From assembly GCF_039621805.1 (NCBI RefSeq), contig NZ_CP155075.1:248001-312000 (forward strand): a stretch of 64,000 bases of DNA. The letters are read 5' to 3'. Every line of letters begins with the position of its first letter. Within the stretch, counting starts at the first letter, position 1. Below are positions 44,262 to 53,142 of this stretch, in pieces. The position numbers and the translations under genes are program-made. This DNA is from Paraburkholderia sp. PREW-6R. GTDB lineage: Bacteria; Pseudomonadota; Gammaproteobacteria; Burkholderiales; Burkholderiaceae. The notes beneath the pieces were generated by a model. That model worked only from the letters and a program-made list of their open reading frames with translations. It did no database searches and was not told where the DNA came from.

Positions 44262-45206
44262 ATGACGAATCTGGTTAATCTCGTGATAGCGGAACACGAC
44301 GGCGCGTCGATCAAGGCCGCGACGCTGCACACGATCGCCGCCGCGCAGAAGATTGGCGGTGACATTCACGTGCTGGTGGCCGGCCACCACGCACAGTCCG
44401 CAGCGGAAGCTGCAGCGAGAATCGCTGGCGTGTCGATGGTCCTGCTGGCCGACGCGCCGCAACTCGAAGCGGGTCTGGCGGAAAATGTCGAAGCCACGGT
44501 GTTGACCATCGCGAAGGACTACACGCATATCCTTGCGCCCGCAACGGCTTATGGCAAGAACATCGCGCCGCGTATTGCGGCAAAGCTCGATGTCGCGCAG
44601 ATCAGCGACATCACGGCAGTGGACAGCGCCGATACCTTCGAACGTCCAATCTATGCGGGCAATGCCATTGCAACGGTGCAATCGCAAGATCCGGTCAAGG
44701 TAATTACAGTCCGCATGACAGGCTTTGACGCAGTAGCAGCGGAAGGCGGCAGCGCATCAATTGAAAAGATCGAAGCGGCAGCAGGCTCAAACATTTCGCA
44801 GTTCGTGAACCGTGAAATAACGAAGTTGGACCGTCCGGAACTGACGTCGGCGAAGATCATTGTTTCGGGTGGCCGCGGTCTGGGCAATGGCGAAAACTAT
44901 ACGATGGTGCTCGAACCCCTTGCCGACAAGCTGAACGCTGCATTGGGTGCATCGCGCGCCGCAGTCGACGCGGGCTTCGTGCCGAACGATTACCAGGTGG
45001 GTCAGACGGGCAAGATCGTCGCGCCGCAGCTTTATATGGCGGTCGGCATCTCCGGCGCCATCCAGCATCTGGCCGGTATGAAAGATTCGAAGGTCATCGT
45101 CGCGATCAACAAAGACGAAGAAGCGCCGATCTTCAGCGTCGCCGATTACGGCCTCGTGGGCGACCTCTTCGTCGTCGTGCCTGAACTGGTGAGCGTTCTT
45201 CCATAG
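44262..45206 (+). CDS. etfA: Electron transfer flavoprotein alpha subunit
   Basis: This 314-residue protein has an N-terminal ETF domain and the C-terminal FAD-binding domain with SGGRGLGNGENY, GQTGKIVAPQLYMAVGISGA and VIVAINKDEEAPIF. It follows the beta subunit in the same order as in other bacteria. Third-position A/T is somewhat higher than in its neighbours, but not enough to claim a separate origin. Confidence 0.95.
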   Translation: MTNLVNLVIAEHDGASIKAATLHTIAAAQKIGGDIHVLVAGHHAQSAAEAAARIAGVSMVLLADAPQLEAGLAENVEATVLTIAKDYTHILAPATAYGKNIAPRIAAKLDVAQISDITAVDSADTFERPIYAGNAIATVQSQDPVKVITVRMTGFDAVAAEGGSASIEKIEAAAGSNISQFVNREITKLDRPELTSAKIIVSGGRGLGNGENYTMVLEPLADKLNAALGASRAAVDAGFVPNDYQVGQTGKIVAPQLYMAVGISGAIQHLAGMKDSKVIVAINKDEEAPIFSVADYGLVGDLFVVVPELVSVLP

Positions 45207-45257
45207 CTACCCGTCCACTCACCACACCATCCCCATATAAAACCCATCGGAGTTGCC

Positions 45258-46328
45258 ATGAGCGAAACAGTCATGTCGGACACCGCGCAACGCCAGGCAC
45301 TCGCCGAGGAGCTGGACAGTTTCAATTGCCGCATCGCCCAGCCCACCGACGGTCCGCTCTTCACGCGCGAGCCACAATCGACGATGCAGGCGGCCCACTG
45401 GAAAGCCGCCGACCTCGCGCGCCTGCTCGAGAAAATCGGCGCGAGCATCAAGCTCGAAGCGGGCGGACAGCGCAGAACCTTGCGTCTCGCTAATCGCGGG
45501 CTGCCCTTCGGTACGACGCCGACCCTCTGGGCGTCGATTCAATACATCCTGCCCGGCGAGATCGCCACGGCGCATCGCCATACGGCCAGCGCGCTGCGCT
45601 TCATCATGCAGGGGCGCGGCGCAGACACGATCGTCGACGGTGAGCGCTACGAGATGAATGAAGGGGACCTGGTTCTGACGCCGGCGATGGCCTGGCACGA
45701 TCATGAACACAAAGGCGACAAGCCGATGATCTGGCTCGACGTGCTCGACATTTCGCTAGTGCGCTCCATGCATGCGACCTTCTTCGAAGGCTCCGCCACC
45801 CCGCGTCAGGCGGTGCTGGACATTCCGGACCATTCGTATCGCCGCTATGGCAGCGCGATCATGCGACCGCTGAACGACAGGAATACCCCAGAGCTCAATC
45901 CGCTGCTCGTGTACCCGGCCGCGCGGGCGCAGGAGGCCTTGCGCCTCGCGGCGGCGTTGCCGCCCGACCCGTTCGACGATACCGCGCTCGAGTATGTCAA
46001 TCCGCTCGACGGTGGGCCTGCATTGCCGACCATCGGTACGGTGCTGCAATCGCTGCGCCCCGGCGTACACACGCAAGCGCATCGGCACACCGGTAGCGTC
46101 GTTTATTACGTGATGCGCGGCAAGGGCGCCACGGTCGTCAACGGCACGACCTTCGAATGGGGCGCCGGCGACTTCATGGCGATTCCGCCGTGGGCCGTGC
46201 ATGAGCACATCAACCGTTCGGACGACACCCCCGCGATGCTGTTTCAGGTCAACGATATCCCGGCGCTGCGCAAGCTCGGCCTCTATCGCGAAGAAGCCGT
46301 CGACGTAGCCGAGGCGGGTCGGAACTGA
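45258..46328 (+). CDS. Gentisate 1,2-dioxygenase-like double-cupin ring-cleavage enzyme
   Basis: This 356-residue bicupin has an N-terminal iron-binding cupin with H106 and H108 (ATAHRHTASALRF) and a third ligand at H147 or H149 (AWHDHEHKG). The second cupin has THAQAHRHTGS-type HRHTGSVVYYVM and AVHEHINRS. Length and layout match gentisate 1,2-dioxygenases and the related salicylate and 1-hydroxy-2-naphthoate dioxygenases, which open hydroxylated aromatic acids between carboxyl- and hydroxyl-bearing carbons. GGAG precedes the ATG. The flavin hydroxylase next to it and the fumarylacetoacetate-hydrolase-family gene on the opposite strand fit a gentisate-type route. No maleylpyruvate isomerase is visible. 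Confidence 0.9.
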   Translation: MSETVMSDTAQRQALAEELDSFNCRIAQPTDGPLFTREPQSTMQAAHWKAADLARLLEKIGASIKLEAGGQRRTLRLANRGLPFGTTPTLWASIQYILPGEIATAHRHTASALRFIMQGRGADTIVDGERYEMNEGDLVLTPAMAWHDHEHKGDKPMIWLDVLDISLVRSMHATFFEGSATPRQAVLDIPDHSYRRYGSAIMRPLNDRNTPELNPLLVYPAARAQEALRLAAALPPDPFDDTALEYVNPLDGGPALPTIGTVLQSLRPGVHTQAHRHTGSVVYYVMRGKGATVVNGTTFEWGAGDFMAIPPWAVHEHINRSDDTPAMLFQVNDIPALRKLGLYREEAVDVAEAGRN

Positions 46329-46357
46329 GCATGTCGATAAACACTCGGAGACTGTAG

Positions 46358-48028
46358 ATGCAAACACCTGTATTGATTGTGGGCGCTGGCCCGATTGGAC
46401 TGGCACTGGCCGGCGACCTCGGTTTTCGTGGCGTGTCGTGCACGCTGATCGAACGAAGCGATGGTCGGGTGATTCAGCCAAAAATGGACATGGTCGGCAT
46501 ACGCACCATGGAATATTGCCGTCGCTGGGGCATTGTGCCGTGGGTACACGACGCCGGTTATAACCGCGCCTATCCACAGGACTGCGCGTGGGTGACGGGG
46601 CTAAGCGGCTACGAATTCGGGCGTGAAGTGTTCCCGAGCCCGCAGGACGAAAAGTATCCGCCACAGAGCCCGCAAAAGCGTGAACGCTGCCCGCAGAACT
46701 TCTTCGATCCGGTACTGCGCCGCTTCGCGCAACAGCAGAAGGGCGTCGATATCCGTTACAACACGGAGCTGGTCGAATTCACTGAGAACGCCGACGGCGT
46801 CATTGCCAAAGTGCGCGACGCGAACACCGGCGAAGAGTCGTTCATCGAAGCGAGTTATCTGGTCGGCTCGGACGGTGGCGCGAGCGGGGTGCGCCAGGCG
46901 CTCGGTATCGGCATGACGGGCGAGCCGACGCTCACGTACACCACCAACGTGGTGTTCCGCGCCGACAATCTCGAAGCGTTGCACGACAAGAAGCCGGCGT
47001 ACCGTTACATTTTCATTGGCCCGGAAGGGACCTGGGCGACGCTCGTTGCGATCAACGGACGCGACCAGTGGCGCTTTTCGCTCGTCGGCGATGAAACGCG
47101 GCTTACGCTCACCGAAGAGCAGATGCGCGCCGCCATCATCCGTGCGGTGGGACGCGAGTTCGACTTTGAGATCCTTTCGATGTTGCCGTGGGTGCGTCGC
47201 CAACTGGTGGCTGACAGCTATGGCACGAAGCGCGTGTTCATTGCGGGCGACGCTGCGCACCTGACCTCGCCCACGGGCGGCTTCGGCATGAATACCGGCA
47301 TTCAGGACGCGGTGAATCTGTCGTGGAAACTCGCGGCCAGCCTGCAAGGCTGGGGTGGCGAGCATCTGCTCGCGACCTACGAAACCGAGCAGCGCCCGGT
47401 GGCGATCCGCAACGTCGCGGAAGCGACCGGCAACCTCAAGCGCATGCTGTCGCCGCGCGTGCTGTCGCCGTCGAAGGAAATTTTCGAGGATGGTCCGGGG
47501 TCCGAGGCCGCGCGTATTGAGTTCGGCAATCAGTACACCGAGCTGATGAAGCGCGAGTGGTTCTCGATCGGCATTCACCTCGGGTACATGTACGAGGGCT
47601 CGCCGATCATCGTGCCCGACGGCACGCCGCAGCCGTCCGACGAAGTGTCCTCTTATGTCCAGACGGCGCGGCCCGGTTCGCGCGCGCCGCACGTGTGGCT
47701 GGCGGAAGGCCAGTCGACGCTCGACCTGTTCGGCAAGGAATTCGTGCTGCTGTGTTTTGCGCCGGCTGCGGCAGAGAGCGAAGCATTGCGCGCGGCCGCG
47801 GCGACGCGCCACGTGCCGTTCAAAGCGGTCGATATCGATCACGACGAAGCGCGGCGCCTGTACGAGCGGAGGCTGGTGCTGGTGCGTCCGGACGGCCAGG
47901 TCGCCTGGCGCGGTGACGAATTGCCGGCCGATCCGCTCGCGCTGATCGATACCGTGCGCGGCGCGATGCACGGCCTGGTGACTTCGAAGACGGACACCAT
48001 GCCGTTGGCGCAACAGACCGCGGTTTAA
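46358..48028 (+). CDS. FAD-dependent aromatic hydroxylase (PheA/TfdB-type)
   Basis: This 556-residue class A flavin monooxygenase has the GxGxxG motif VGAGPIGLALAG (about 7-18), the SDGGASGVR segment, the FAD/NADPH motif FIAGDAAHLTSPTGGFGMNTG (read in two parts) and a C-terminal thioredoxin-like domain, as in phenol, chlorophenol and 3-hydroxyphenylpropionate hydroxylases. It probably adds a hydroxyl to an aromatic acid to give the ring-cleavage substrate of the cupin enzyme beside it. It is the last gene of this operon, followed by a strong hairpin. Confidence 0.92.
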   Translation: MQTPVLIVGAGPIGLALAGDLGFRGVSCTLIERSDGRVIQPKMDMVGIRTMEYCRRWGIVPWVHDAGYNRAYPQDCAWVTGLSGYEFGREVFPSPQDEKYPPQSPQKRERCPQNFFDPVLRRFAQQQKGVDIRYNTELVEFTENADGVIAKVRDANTGEESFIEASYLVGSDGGASGVRQALGIGMTGEPTLTYTTNVVFRADNLEALHDKKPAYRYIFIGPEGTWATLVAINGRDQWRFSLVGDETRLTLTEEQMRAAIIRAVGREFDFEILSMLPWVRRQLVADSYGTKRVFIAGDAAHLTSPTGGFGMNTGIQDAVNLSWKLAASLQGWGGEHLLATYETEQRPVAIRNVAEATGNLKRMLSPRVLSPSKEIFEDGPGSEAARIEFGNQYTELMKREWFSIGIHLGYMYEGSPIIVPDGTPQPSDEVSSYVQTARPGSRAPHVWLAEGQSTLDLFGKEFVLLCFAPAAAESEALRAAAATRHVPFKAVDIDHDEARRLYERRLVLVRPDGQVAWRGDELPADPLALIDTVRGAMHGLVTSKTDTMPLAQQTAV

Positions 48029-48033
48029 GCGAC

Positions 48034-48065
48034 CGGCGTGCGCGGCTCCTGATCCGCGCACGCCG
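48034..48065 (+). terminator. Hairpin terminator of the crotonase-ETF-dioxygenase operon
   Basis: CGGCGTGCGCGG and CCGCGCACGCCG form a perfect 12-bp stem with an eight-base loop, six bases after the hydroxylase stop codon. The following GTCCGTTCAATT is only moderately T-rich. Confidence 0.65.
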
Positions 48066-48146
48066 TCCGTTCAATTGCGTAGCGGTTGACACGTGGCGCA
48101 GTGCGACACGGCGCGCTCAACGTCGACGTCGCGAAAGGCAGAGATC

Positions 48147-48275
48147 ATGAAAACGGACAGCAAAACCCGGTGGCTCGATTGGCAAAGCCGCGCGGCGACG
48201 GCGAGGGATCACCTCGTCTGCGCGATGATGCTGTGCGCGCTTGCCTATATGGGCAGCGTGCCGGCGATGGAATAA
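48147..48275 (+). CDS. Possible 42-residue small protein
   Basis: ATG 48147, seven bases after AAGGCAG, opens a 42-codon frame ending at TAA 48273-48275. The product begins MKTDSKTRWLDWQSRAATAR and has a hydrophobic tail CAMMLCALAYMG, so it could be a small membrane peptide. I do not recognise it. It lies between two terminators, with no other gene in the 344-base gap. Confidence 0.35.
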   Translation: MKTDSKTRWLDWQSRAATARDHLVCAMMLCALAYMGSVPAME

Positions 48276-48279
48276 TAAA

Positions 48280-48310
48280 ATCGTTCTTCCGCAAAATGCG
48301 GAAGAACGAT
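48280..48310 (-). terminator. Rho-independent terminator of the minus-strand CoA-transferase operon
   Basis: A perfect 14-bp stem ATCGTTCTTCCGCA/TGCGGAAGAACGAT with a three-base loop. Read on the minus strand it is followed by TTTATTATT. It lies 62 bases past the end of the alpha/beta hydrolase gene. Confidence 0.88.
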
Positions 48311-48372
48311 GGTCCATTGCTGAAGATGGCAAGCTGTTGTTTGCGCTCAGCGGTACGCTGCGGCGGCCAAGG

Positions 48373-49281
48373 TCACGTGTGCGAACCGCGCCGTAGCCGT
48401 GCCGGCGCGAGGCGTTCAAGAAACACCATGATCGCCGCATTGAACGCGTCGTTGCGATCGCCGGCGATCATATGCCCGGCGCCCTGCATCAAGGCTGTTT
48501 CCAGTTGCGGCAAACGCGCGCGCAATTCATCGATTCCACTGCTCGACACGACATCGCTTTCTGCGCCATGCACGAGCAGCGTGGGAATCTTGATGTTGGG
48601 GCACAGGTCGAGCAGACGGTTGCTGCTTTTTTCGCGTTGCTCTTCGTTGCGGCTGGCGAAGAAACGCGGGTCCCAATGCCAGTACAGACGCCCGTCTTCG
48701 CGTAGCCGAAGGTTCTTCATGAGACCACGCGGATCGCGCGGCCGTGGACGATGCGGATTGTAGGCGGCGACCGCGGCGGACGCCTCCTCGATATTGGCGA
48801 AGCCGTTGGGGTGGCCATTCAGGAAGTCGTGGACGCGGCGCAGGCCCTTTGGATCGACACGCGGCGCAATGTCCACCAGCACCAGCGCGCGGGCGAGCGC
48901 CCCGCTACTACGCCCGACCGCATGCATCGCGGTCATGCCGCCCATCGACGCGCCGACGACCACCGGTTCAGCGGCCACGCTGCTGATTACGGCCTCGAGG
49001 TCGTCGGCCAGCCGGCTATGCGAATAGTTCAACTCCGGCGACCAGTCGCTTTCGCCGTGGCCGCGTGCGTCGAATGCGAGCGCATGGTAGCCGAGTTCGC
49101 CCAGCGTCCTGACCGTGCCGCGCCAGGAGTGCCGGGTCTGCCCGCCGCCGTGCAGCAGAATCACGGCAGGTTGGCCCGGCTCGCCGCTTTCGGTCGCCGT
49201 CAACGTGATCCCATCGTCCATCCGGAGACGGCGAGTGTGCAGTCCCGAGCGCGCCGACGTGCTGGTGTGGCTGGTGTCCAT
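48373..49281 (-). CDS. Alpha/beta-hydrolase fold enzyme
   Basis: This 302-residue hydrolase has the oxyanion HGGGQTRHSW, nucleophile S112 in VGASMGGM, FDARGHGESDW, and candidate acid and histidine in HGAESDVV and GAGHMIAGD. It lies 18 bases after a fumarylacetoacetate-hydrolase-family gene in the same direction. In ring-cleavage pathways such enzymes hydrolyse C-C or ester/lactone bonds. The substrate is not deducible. Confidence 0.92.
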   Translation of the reverse strand: MDTSHTSTSARSGLHTRRLRMDDGITLTATESGEPGQPAVILLHGGGQTRHSWRGTVRTLGELGYHALAFDARGHGESDWSPELNYSHSRLADDLEAVISSVAAEPVVVGASMGGMTAMHAVGRSSGALARALVLVDIAPRVDPKGLRRVHDFLNGHPNGFANIEEASAAVAAYNPHRPRPRDPRGLMKNLRLREDGRLYWHWDPRFFASRNEEQREKSSNRLLDLCPNIKIPTLLVHGAESDVVSSSGIDELRARLPQLETALMQGAGHMIAGDRNDAFNAAIMVFLERLAPARLRRGSHT

Positions 49282-49299
49282 GCGTTCGCTTCTCTCCGT

Positions 49300-50187
49300 T
49301 CAGTTGACCGGCTTGTCCCAGACCGGATGATTGCCGCCTTCGCTTTGCACCACGTCAAGCGTCATCGAGCCGACTCCGGCGATGTCGATCCTGACCGTGT
49401 CGCCGCCCTGAAGCGGGCCGACGCCGGCCGGGGTGCCAGTGGCGATGATGTCGCCGGGATACAGCGTCATGACCGCGGAGGCCATGCGGATCATCTCTGG
49501 AATATCCACGATCAGGTCGCGTGTACTGGCTTTCTGCTTGATGTCGCCATTGACCGAGAGTTGCAGATCGATCGAATCGTAGTCCGGCACTTCGTCGGCG
49601 GTGACGAGGTAGGGGCCGACCGGGCAAAACGTGTCATACGATTTGCGCATTACGCGTTCTTCCTTGCCTCGCACCACCACGTCGATCAGGCAAGCGTAAC
49701 CGAAGACATGATCGAGCGCGTCGGCACGGCTGATTTCGCGGCCGCCTTTGCCGAGAATGATCGCGAGTTCGCATTCGTGATGAATCTGGCGATTCGGAAT
49801 GGCCGGCAGCACGATTGGCTCCGACGGTCCGCTCAGACTCGAATTTGCTTTCAGAAAGAAACCCTGGCCGTCGGCCTTGAACGGCGAGATCAGCCCGGTC
49901 CCATGCTTCATCTCTTCAACGTGCGCGTGATAGTTCGCAGGAAACGCGATGACCTTGTTCGGCCACGCGACCGGCGTCTCCAGTTTCACGCTTGAAAGCG
50001 GCACGCGGTGGCCGCTTTGTGCGCGATCCTCCAGCTTGCCGCGTAATTCGGCGAACTGGTCGATTACGTGCAGCATGCCGACCGGCGGCCACGTGTTGGG
50101 CGTGGCATTCACGAGATCGGATATGTCGACGATATCGTCGCCGACCACGACGCCGATACGTCCGCCATCGAAACTAGCAAGCTTCAT
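49300..50187 (-). CDS. Fumarylacetoacetate hydrolase-family protein
   Basis: This 295-residue FAH-family enzyme has an N-terminal cap and a C-terminal catalytic domain with the metal-binding IHHECELAIILGKGG, YACLIDVVVRGKEE and YPGDIIATGTPAGVGPLQGGD. The family includes fumarylpyruvate hydrolase, 2-hydroxyhepta-diene-dioate isomerase and acylpyruvases. Next to a gentisate-type dioxygenase, fumarylpyruvate or maleylpyruvate hydrolysis is the natural guess. The VRGKEERVMRKSYDTFCPVG stretch is typical of the acylpyruvase branch. Confidence 0.92.
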   Translation of the reverse strand: MKLASFDGGRIGVVVGDDIVDISDLVNATPNTWPPVGMLHVIDQFAELRGKLEDRAQSGHRVPLSSVKLETPVAWPNKVIAFPANYHAHVEEMKHGTGLISPFKADGQGFFLKANSSLSGPSEPIVLPAIPNRQIHHECELAIILGKGGREISRADALDHVFGYACLIDVVVRGKEERVMRKSYDTFCPVGPYLVTADEVPDYDSIDLQLSVNGDIKQKASTRDLIVDIPEMIRMASAVMTLYPGDIIATGTPAGVGPLQGGDTVRIDIAGVGSMTLDVVQSEGGNHPVWDKPVN

Positions 50188-50239
50188 GTCAATTTCCTGG
50201 TTGAGTTGTTCTGGGCGCGGGGCGCTTGCATGGGCCGCT

Positions 50240-51397
50240 TCAATGACCGCCGATCGCCTCGTCGTGTTCGCCGATGGCGGGCGGTCCCGAGCGGGCCGTC
50301 AGCTTGCGGTCGTCGAAACTGGCCGGATAACGCGCCGCGCGAATCGGACCGACCGGCGAATCGACGAAGCTGTACACCTCGTTGTTTTCCACCTGCGGGT
50401 CGTTCAGGAATTCGTCCAGCGAAAACACCGGCGCGGCGGGCACGTCCATTTCGCTGAAGCGTTGCAGCCAGAACGCCGTCTTGCCTTCCTTCACGACCGC
50501 GCCGACGCGGCGAAAAAATTCGTCGGCCATCGCAACCGGGTCGCGCATCTGCTTGAACTCGTCCTTCCATTGCGGACGGTCGATCGCGTTGAGCGTTTTC
50601 GACATCTGAGCACCATTGGCTGGCGAAATCACGACGAAGCCATCGGCGGTTTCCAGCACCTGTGATGCGGGCGGTTTCCATGCCGAGGTGTCTCCCTCGA
50701 ATGTGCGATGCTGGAACATGTCCGGGAAGTTGAAATAGCCCATGACATCGAGCATCGGCAACTGGACGTAGCTGCCCTTGCCGGTTTTCTCGCGCTCATA
50801 CAGCGCGGCCAGTACGGCCTGCGCACCAAATGCGCCGGTGACTTTGTCGACCATGTTGAACGGCGTGACCGCCGGCTTACCGTTGCGACCCTCGGACGCG
50901 ACAATGCCGGTGCGGCCCTGAATCAGCGAATCGAAGGCCGGTGCATTGGCGAGCGCGCCGGTGTCGCCGAAACCATTGATCGACAGCCGGATCAGACGCG
51001 GGTAGCGTGCTTCGAGCACCTCGCGCCCCAGGCCGAGCGAGGCGGCCACACGCGGGCGCCAGTTCTCGATCAGGATGTCCGCGCGCTCCAGCAGATTTTG
51101 CAGGCGGCGCTTGCCTTCTTCCGTTTTCAGATCGATGACGACGCTGCGCTTGCCGCGATTGGCGTTGGTCCACGACGCGCCGTAGCCTTCGCGGTTGTGG
51201 CCGAATTTGCGGAAGCCGTCACCGCCGGGCGGCTCGACCTTGATGACGTCGGCGCCGAGATCGGCAAGCATCATCGAGGCGAACGGTCCCGTCAGGAAGC
51301 TCGACGTTTCCACGACGACGATGCCGTCGAGCGGCCGCTTCGGCGCTGCACGCCCGGCGGAAGAAGTGACAGGATCGGGTTGGTTCGGGTCGGACAT
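50240..51397 (-). CDS. CaiB/BaiF-type CoA-transferase
   Basis: This 385-residue protein has LDGIVVVETSSFLTGPFASMML, LGADVIKVE, ENWRPRVAASLGLG and the probable nucleophile D184 in NMVDKVTG. It differs from the other three CoA-transferases in the window, so each may have its own acid. It is first in a three-gene minus-strand operon (CoA-transferase, FAH-family, alpha/beta hydrolase) with operator site 4 upstream. Confidence 0.93.
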   Translation of the reverse strand: MSDPNQPDPVTSSAGRAAPKRPLDGIVVVETSSFLTGPFASMMLADLGADVIKVEPPGGDGFRKFGHNREGYGASWTNANRGKRSVVIDLKTEEGKRRLQNLLERADILIENWRPRVAASLGLGREVLEARYPRLIRLSINGFGDTGALANAPAFDSLIQGRTGIVASEGRNGKPAVTPFNMVDKVTGAFGAQAVLAALYEREKTGKGSYVQLPMLDVMGYFNFPDMFQHRTFEGDTSAWKPPASQVLETADGFVVISPANGAQMSKTLNAIDRPQWKDEFKQMRDPVAMADEFFRRVGAVVKEGKTAFWLQRFSEMDVPAAPVFSLDEFLNDPQVENNEVYSFVDSPVGPIRAARYPASFDDRKLTARSGPPAIGEHDEAIGGH

Positions 51398-51476
51398 CTG
51401 GCGTCTCTCTGGCTGGTTTTGCTTGTGCGTGAAGTAGGCTTACCGGTTCACGACGCATTTAGCGATCCGTAAATTC

Positions 51477-51526
51477 ATTGGATCAACCTTTGAAATTATG
51501 ATGAGGGATGTGTGCGGTGATGTCAA
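51477..51526 (-). promoter_or_regulatory. Promoter and GntR-type operator (site 4 of 9)
   Basis: On the minus strand TTGACA (51526-51521), a 20-base spacer and CATAAT (51500-51495) are followed three bases later by AAAGGTTGATCCAAT (51491-51477). It controls the CoA-transferase/FAH/hydrolase operon. The rest of the 51398-51695 gap, between this promoter and the end of the porin gene, holds nothing recognisable. Confidence 0.78.
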
Positions 51527-51695
51527 GCGATAGTGATCCACGGAGCCTGGCGTCCGGGCTGGCAATCGACCGGAACAAAAGCGGCCGCGCATCGCCTGCC
51601 TGTCGGAAGGCAATACGCGGCCGAGGGCGGCGGCACCGCGCGCGCGATGCCCAGAAAACGACGCTATGAACTCGCGGCGGACCTGCGCCTGAGCG

Positions 51696-52925
51696 TCAGA
51701 ACTTGTGGCGAATGCCGAGGCGAACCACCACCTGGCTCGACGTGTTGGCCGGTGTCAATGTGACAAGGTAGGGCACCGACGCCTGGCCTGTCGAATCGAC
51801 ACCCGAGGCCTTCATGTAGGCGCCGGTGAGATACACGTCGGTTCGTTTCGAAAGGAAGTAGTCGGCAATCGCATTGACCGTCTGATACTTGGCGGGTTTT
51901 TTGCCGTCGATGCCGCCGCCGTCCAGGTAGTTGTACGCGGCGCCGACTTCGAGCGTCGGCGTAACGTAGTAGCCCGTGTAGATCGAGTAGTTGTTGAAAG
52001 CCGCGTTGCCGGTGTAGCCGAACGGATTCGTCAGGCTCAACGTGCCCGAGGCCGCGCTGTTCAGATCCTGAAAGCGGATATTCGAATAGCCGCCGCCAAT
52101 CGTCAGAGCGCCGATCGTGTATTGCAGGGCGGACGCGAAAATCTGCAGCTTGCCAGCCGATGCGAAGCCGCCGTAGATCGGATTGACCTGCACGCCTGCC
52201 ACCGAGCCGAGGTTGTTCGCCGTGGTCGAGCCTGTCGAACCATTGCCATAAAACGACTGATTCGGGTTGTCGATATGCATGTAACCGGCGGCGGCGATCA
52301 CGGGACCGATCGCGTAACGCGCGCCGACCGACCAGATGCTGTTTCTCGCAGTCTGGCCGGCAACGCCCCCGAAGCTATACAGGCCTGTGACGAGAAAGCC
52401 GTGATAGGACGGGCTCGTGTACTTGAGCGAGTTGTTGATGCGCTGAGAGTCCGCCACGTTGTCGATGTCACCCGGGTGATCGGCGAACGCGCCGCCGGCG
52501 TACGTGCCAGCCTGCATCACATTGATCACGTCGACGATGGAGTCGTACTGGCGCCCCGCGGTCAGCGCGCCCCACGGCGCGGTGATGCCGACGAACGCCT
52601 GACGACCGAAGAAGGTGCCACCCTGCTGGAATCTGCCGGTGCCGACGTCAAAACCGTCTTCGAGCGTGAAGACCGCCTTGTAGCCATCGCCGAGGTCTTC
52701 CGAGCCTTTGAGGCCCCAGCGCGAAGCCTGCACGAGCCCCGTCGTCATGGAGACCACGCTGCCGCCCGTCCGGCCGTGCGGTGCGCCAGCCTGCGCAGTC
52801 TGCGCGTTGTTGACGTAGTTGACACCTTCGTCCAACAGGCCGTATAGCGTCACGCTGCTTTGTGCGAAAGCGGGCGCCCATGCCGCGAGCGTCAGCGCAC
52901 CTATCAAGGGTTTTGGAAGCTTCAA
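51696..52925 (-). CDS. Outer-membrane trimeric porin (Burkholderia OmpC-like)
   Basis: This 409-residue protein has a signal peptide ending AWAPAFA, then QSSVTLYGLLDEGVNYV, the first beta strand typical of beta-proteobacterial porins. SRWGLKGSEDLGDGYKAVFTLE and FFGRQAFVGI mark the early strands and constriction region, and the C-terminus ends RLGIRHKF with the terminal phenylalanine needed for BAM insertion. It has its own promoter with operator site 5, so it is probably a pathway-specific entry channel. It is not a general porin by regulation. Confidence 0.95.
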   Translation of the reverse strand: MKLPKPLIGALTLAAWAPAFAQSSVTLYGLLDEGVNYVNNAQTAQAGAPHGRTGGSVVSMTTGLVQASRWGLKGSEDLGDGYKAVFTLEDGFDVGTGRFQQGGTFFGRQAFVGITAPWGALTAGRQYDSIVDVINVMQAGTYAGGAFADHPGDIDNVADSQRINNSLKYTSPSYHGFLVTGLYSFGGVAGQTARNSIWSVGARYAIGPVIAAAGYMHIDNPNQSFYGNGSTGSTTANNLGSVAGVQVNPIYGGFASAGKLQIFASALQYTIGALTIGGGYSNIRFQDLNSAASGTLSLTNPFGYTGNAAFNNYSIYTGYYVTPTLEVGAAYNYLDGGGIDGKKPAKYQTVNAIADYFLSKRTDVYLTGAYMKASGVDSTGQASVPYLVTLTPANTSSQVVVRLGIRHKF

Positions 52926-53008
52926 CGTCGTCTCCTAGATCTCGTGCCACGGCGGCGAGCGGCGCGGCAAACCGGGTTTTTGTCTGAGTTTTTTTCTGGT
53001 TTCTTGTT

Positions 53009-53058
53009 ATTGGATGAACCATTGAGTCGAAATATAATGGATCTGATTTTGCTGTCAA
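53009..53058 (-). promoter_or_regulatory. Promoter and GntR-type operator (site 5 of 9)
   Basis: On the minus strand TTGACA (53058-53053), a 16-base spacer and TATATT (53036-53031) precede AATGGTTCATCCAAT (53023-53009). It lies 84 bases upstream of the porin start. Confidence 0.8.
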
Positions 53059-53142
53059 AGAGAGCAAACCCTAATGGCCGTGGCTAGAAAGGATCAGGAG
53101 GTCGATGATACGGCGGCCGACGGCGCGAAACTGCTGGGAGTA

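Noticed and set aside
22877..45206. Carnitine (cai/fix) operon, suggested by CaiB-like, acyl-CoA dehydrogenase, crotonase and ETF genes
   Set aside because: The P450 chain, ring-cleavage dioxygenase and flavin hydroxylase do not fit, and CaiB-like proteins are a broad family.
51696..52847. Long plus-strand frame opposite the porin
   Set aside because: The porin on the minus strand has a signal peptide, beta-strand signatures and terminal Phe. The plus frame is its shadow.
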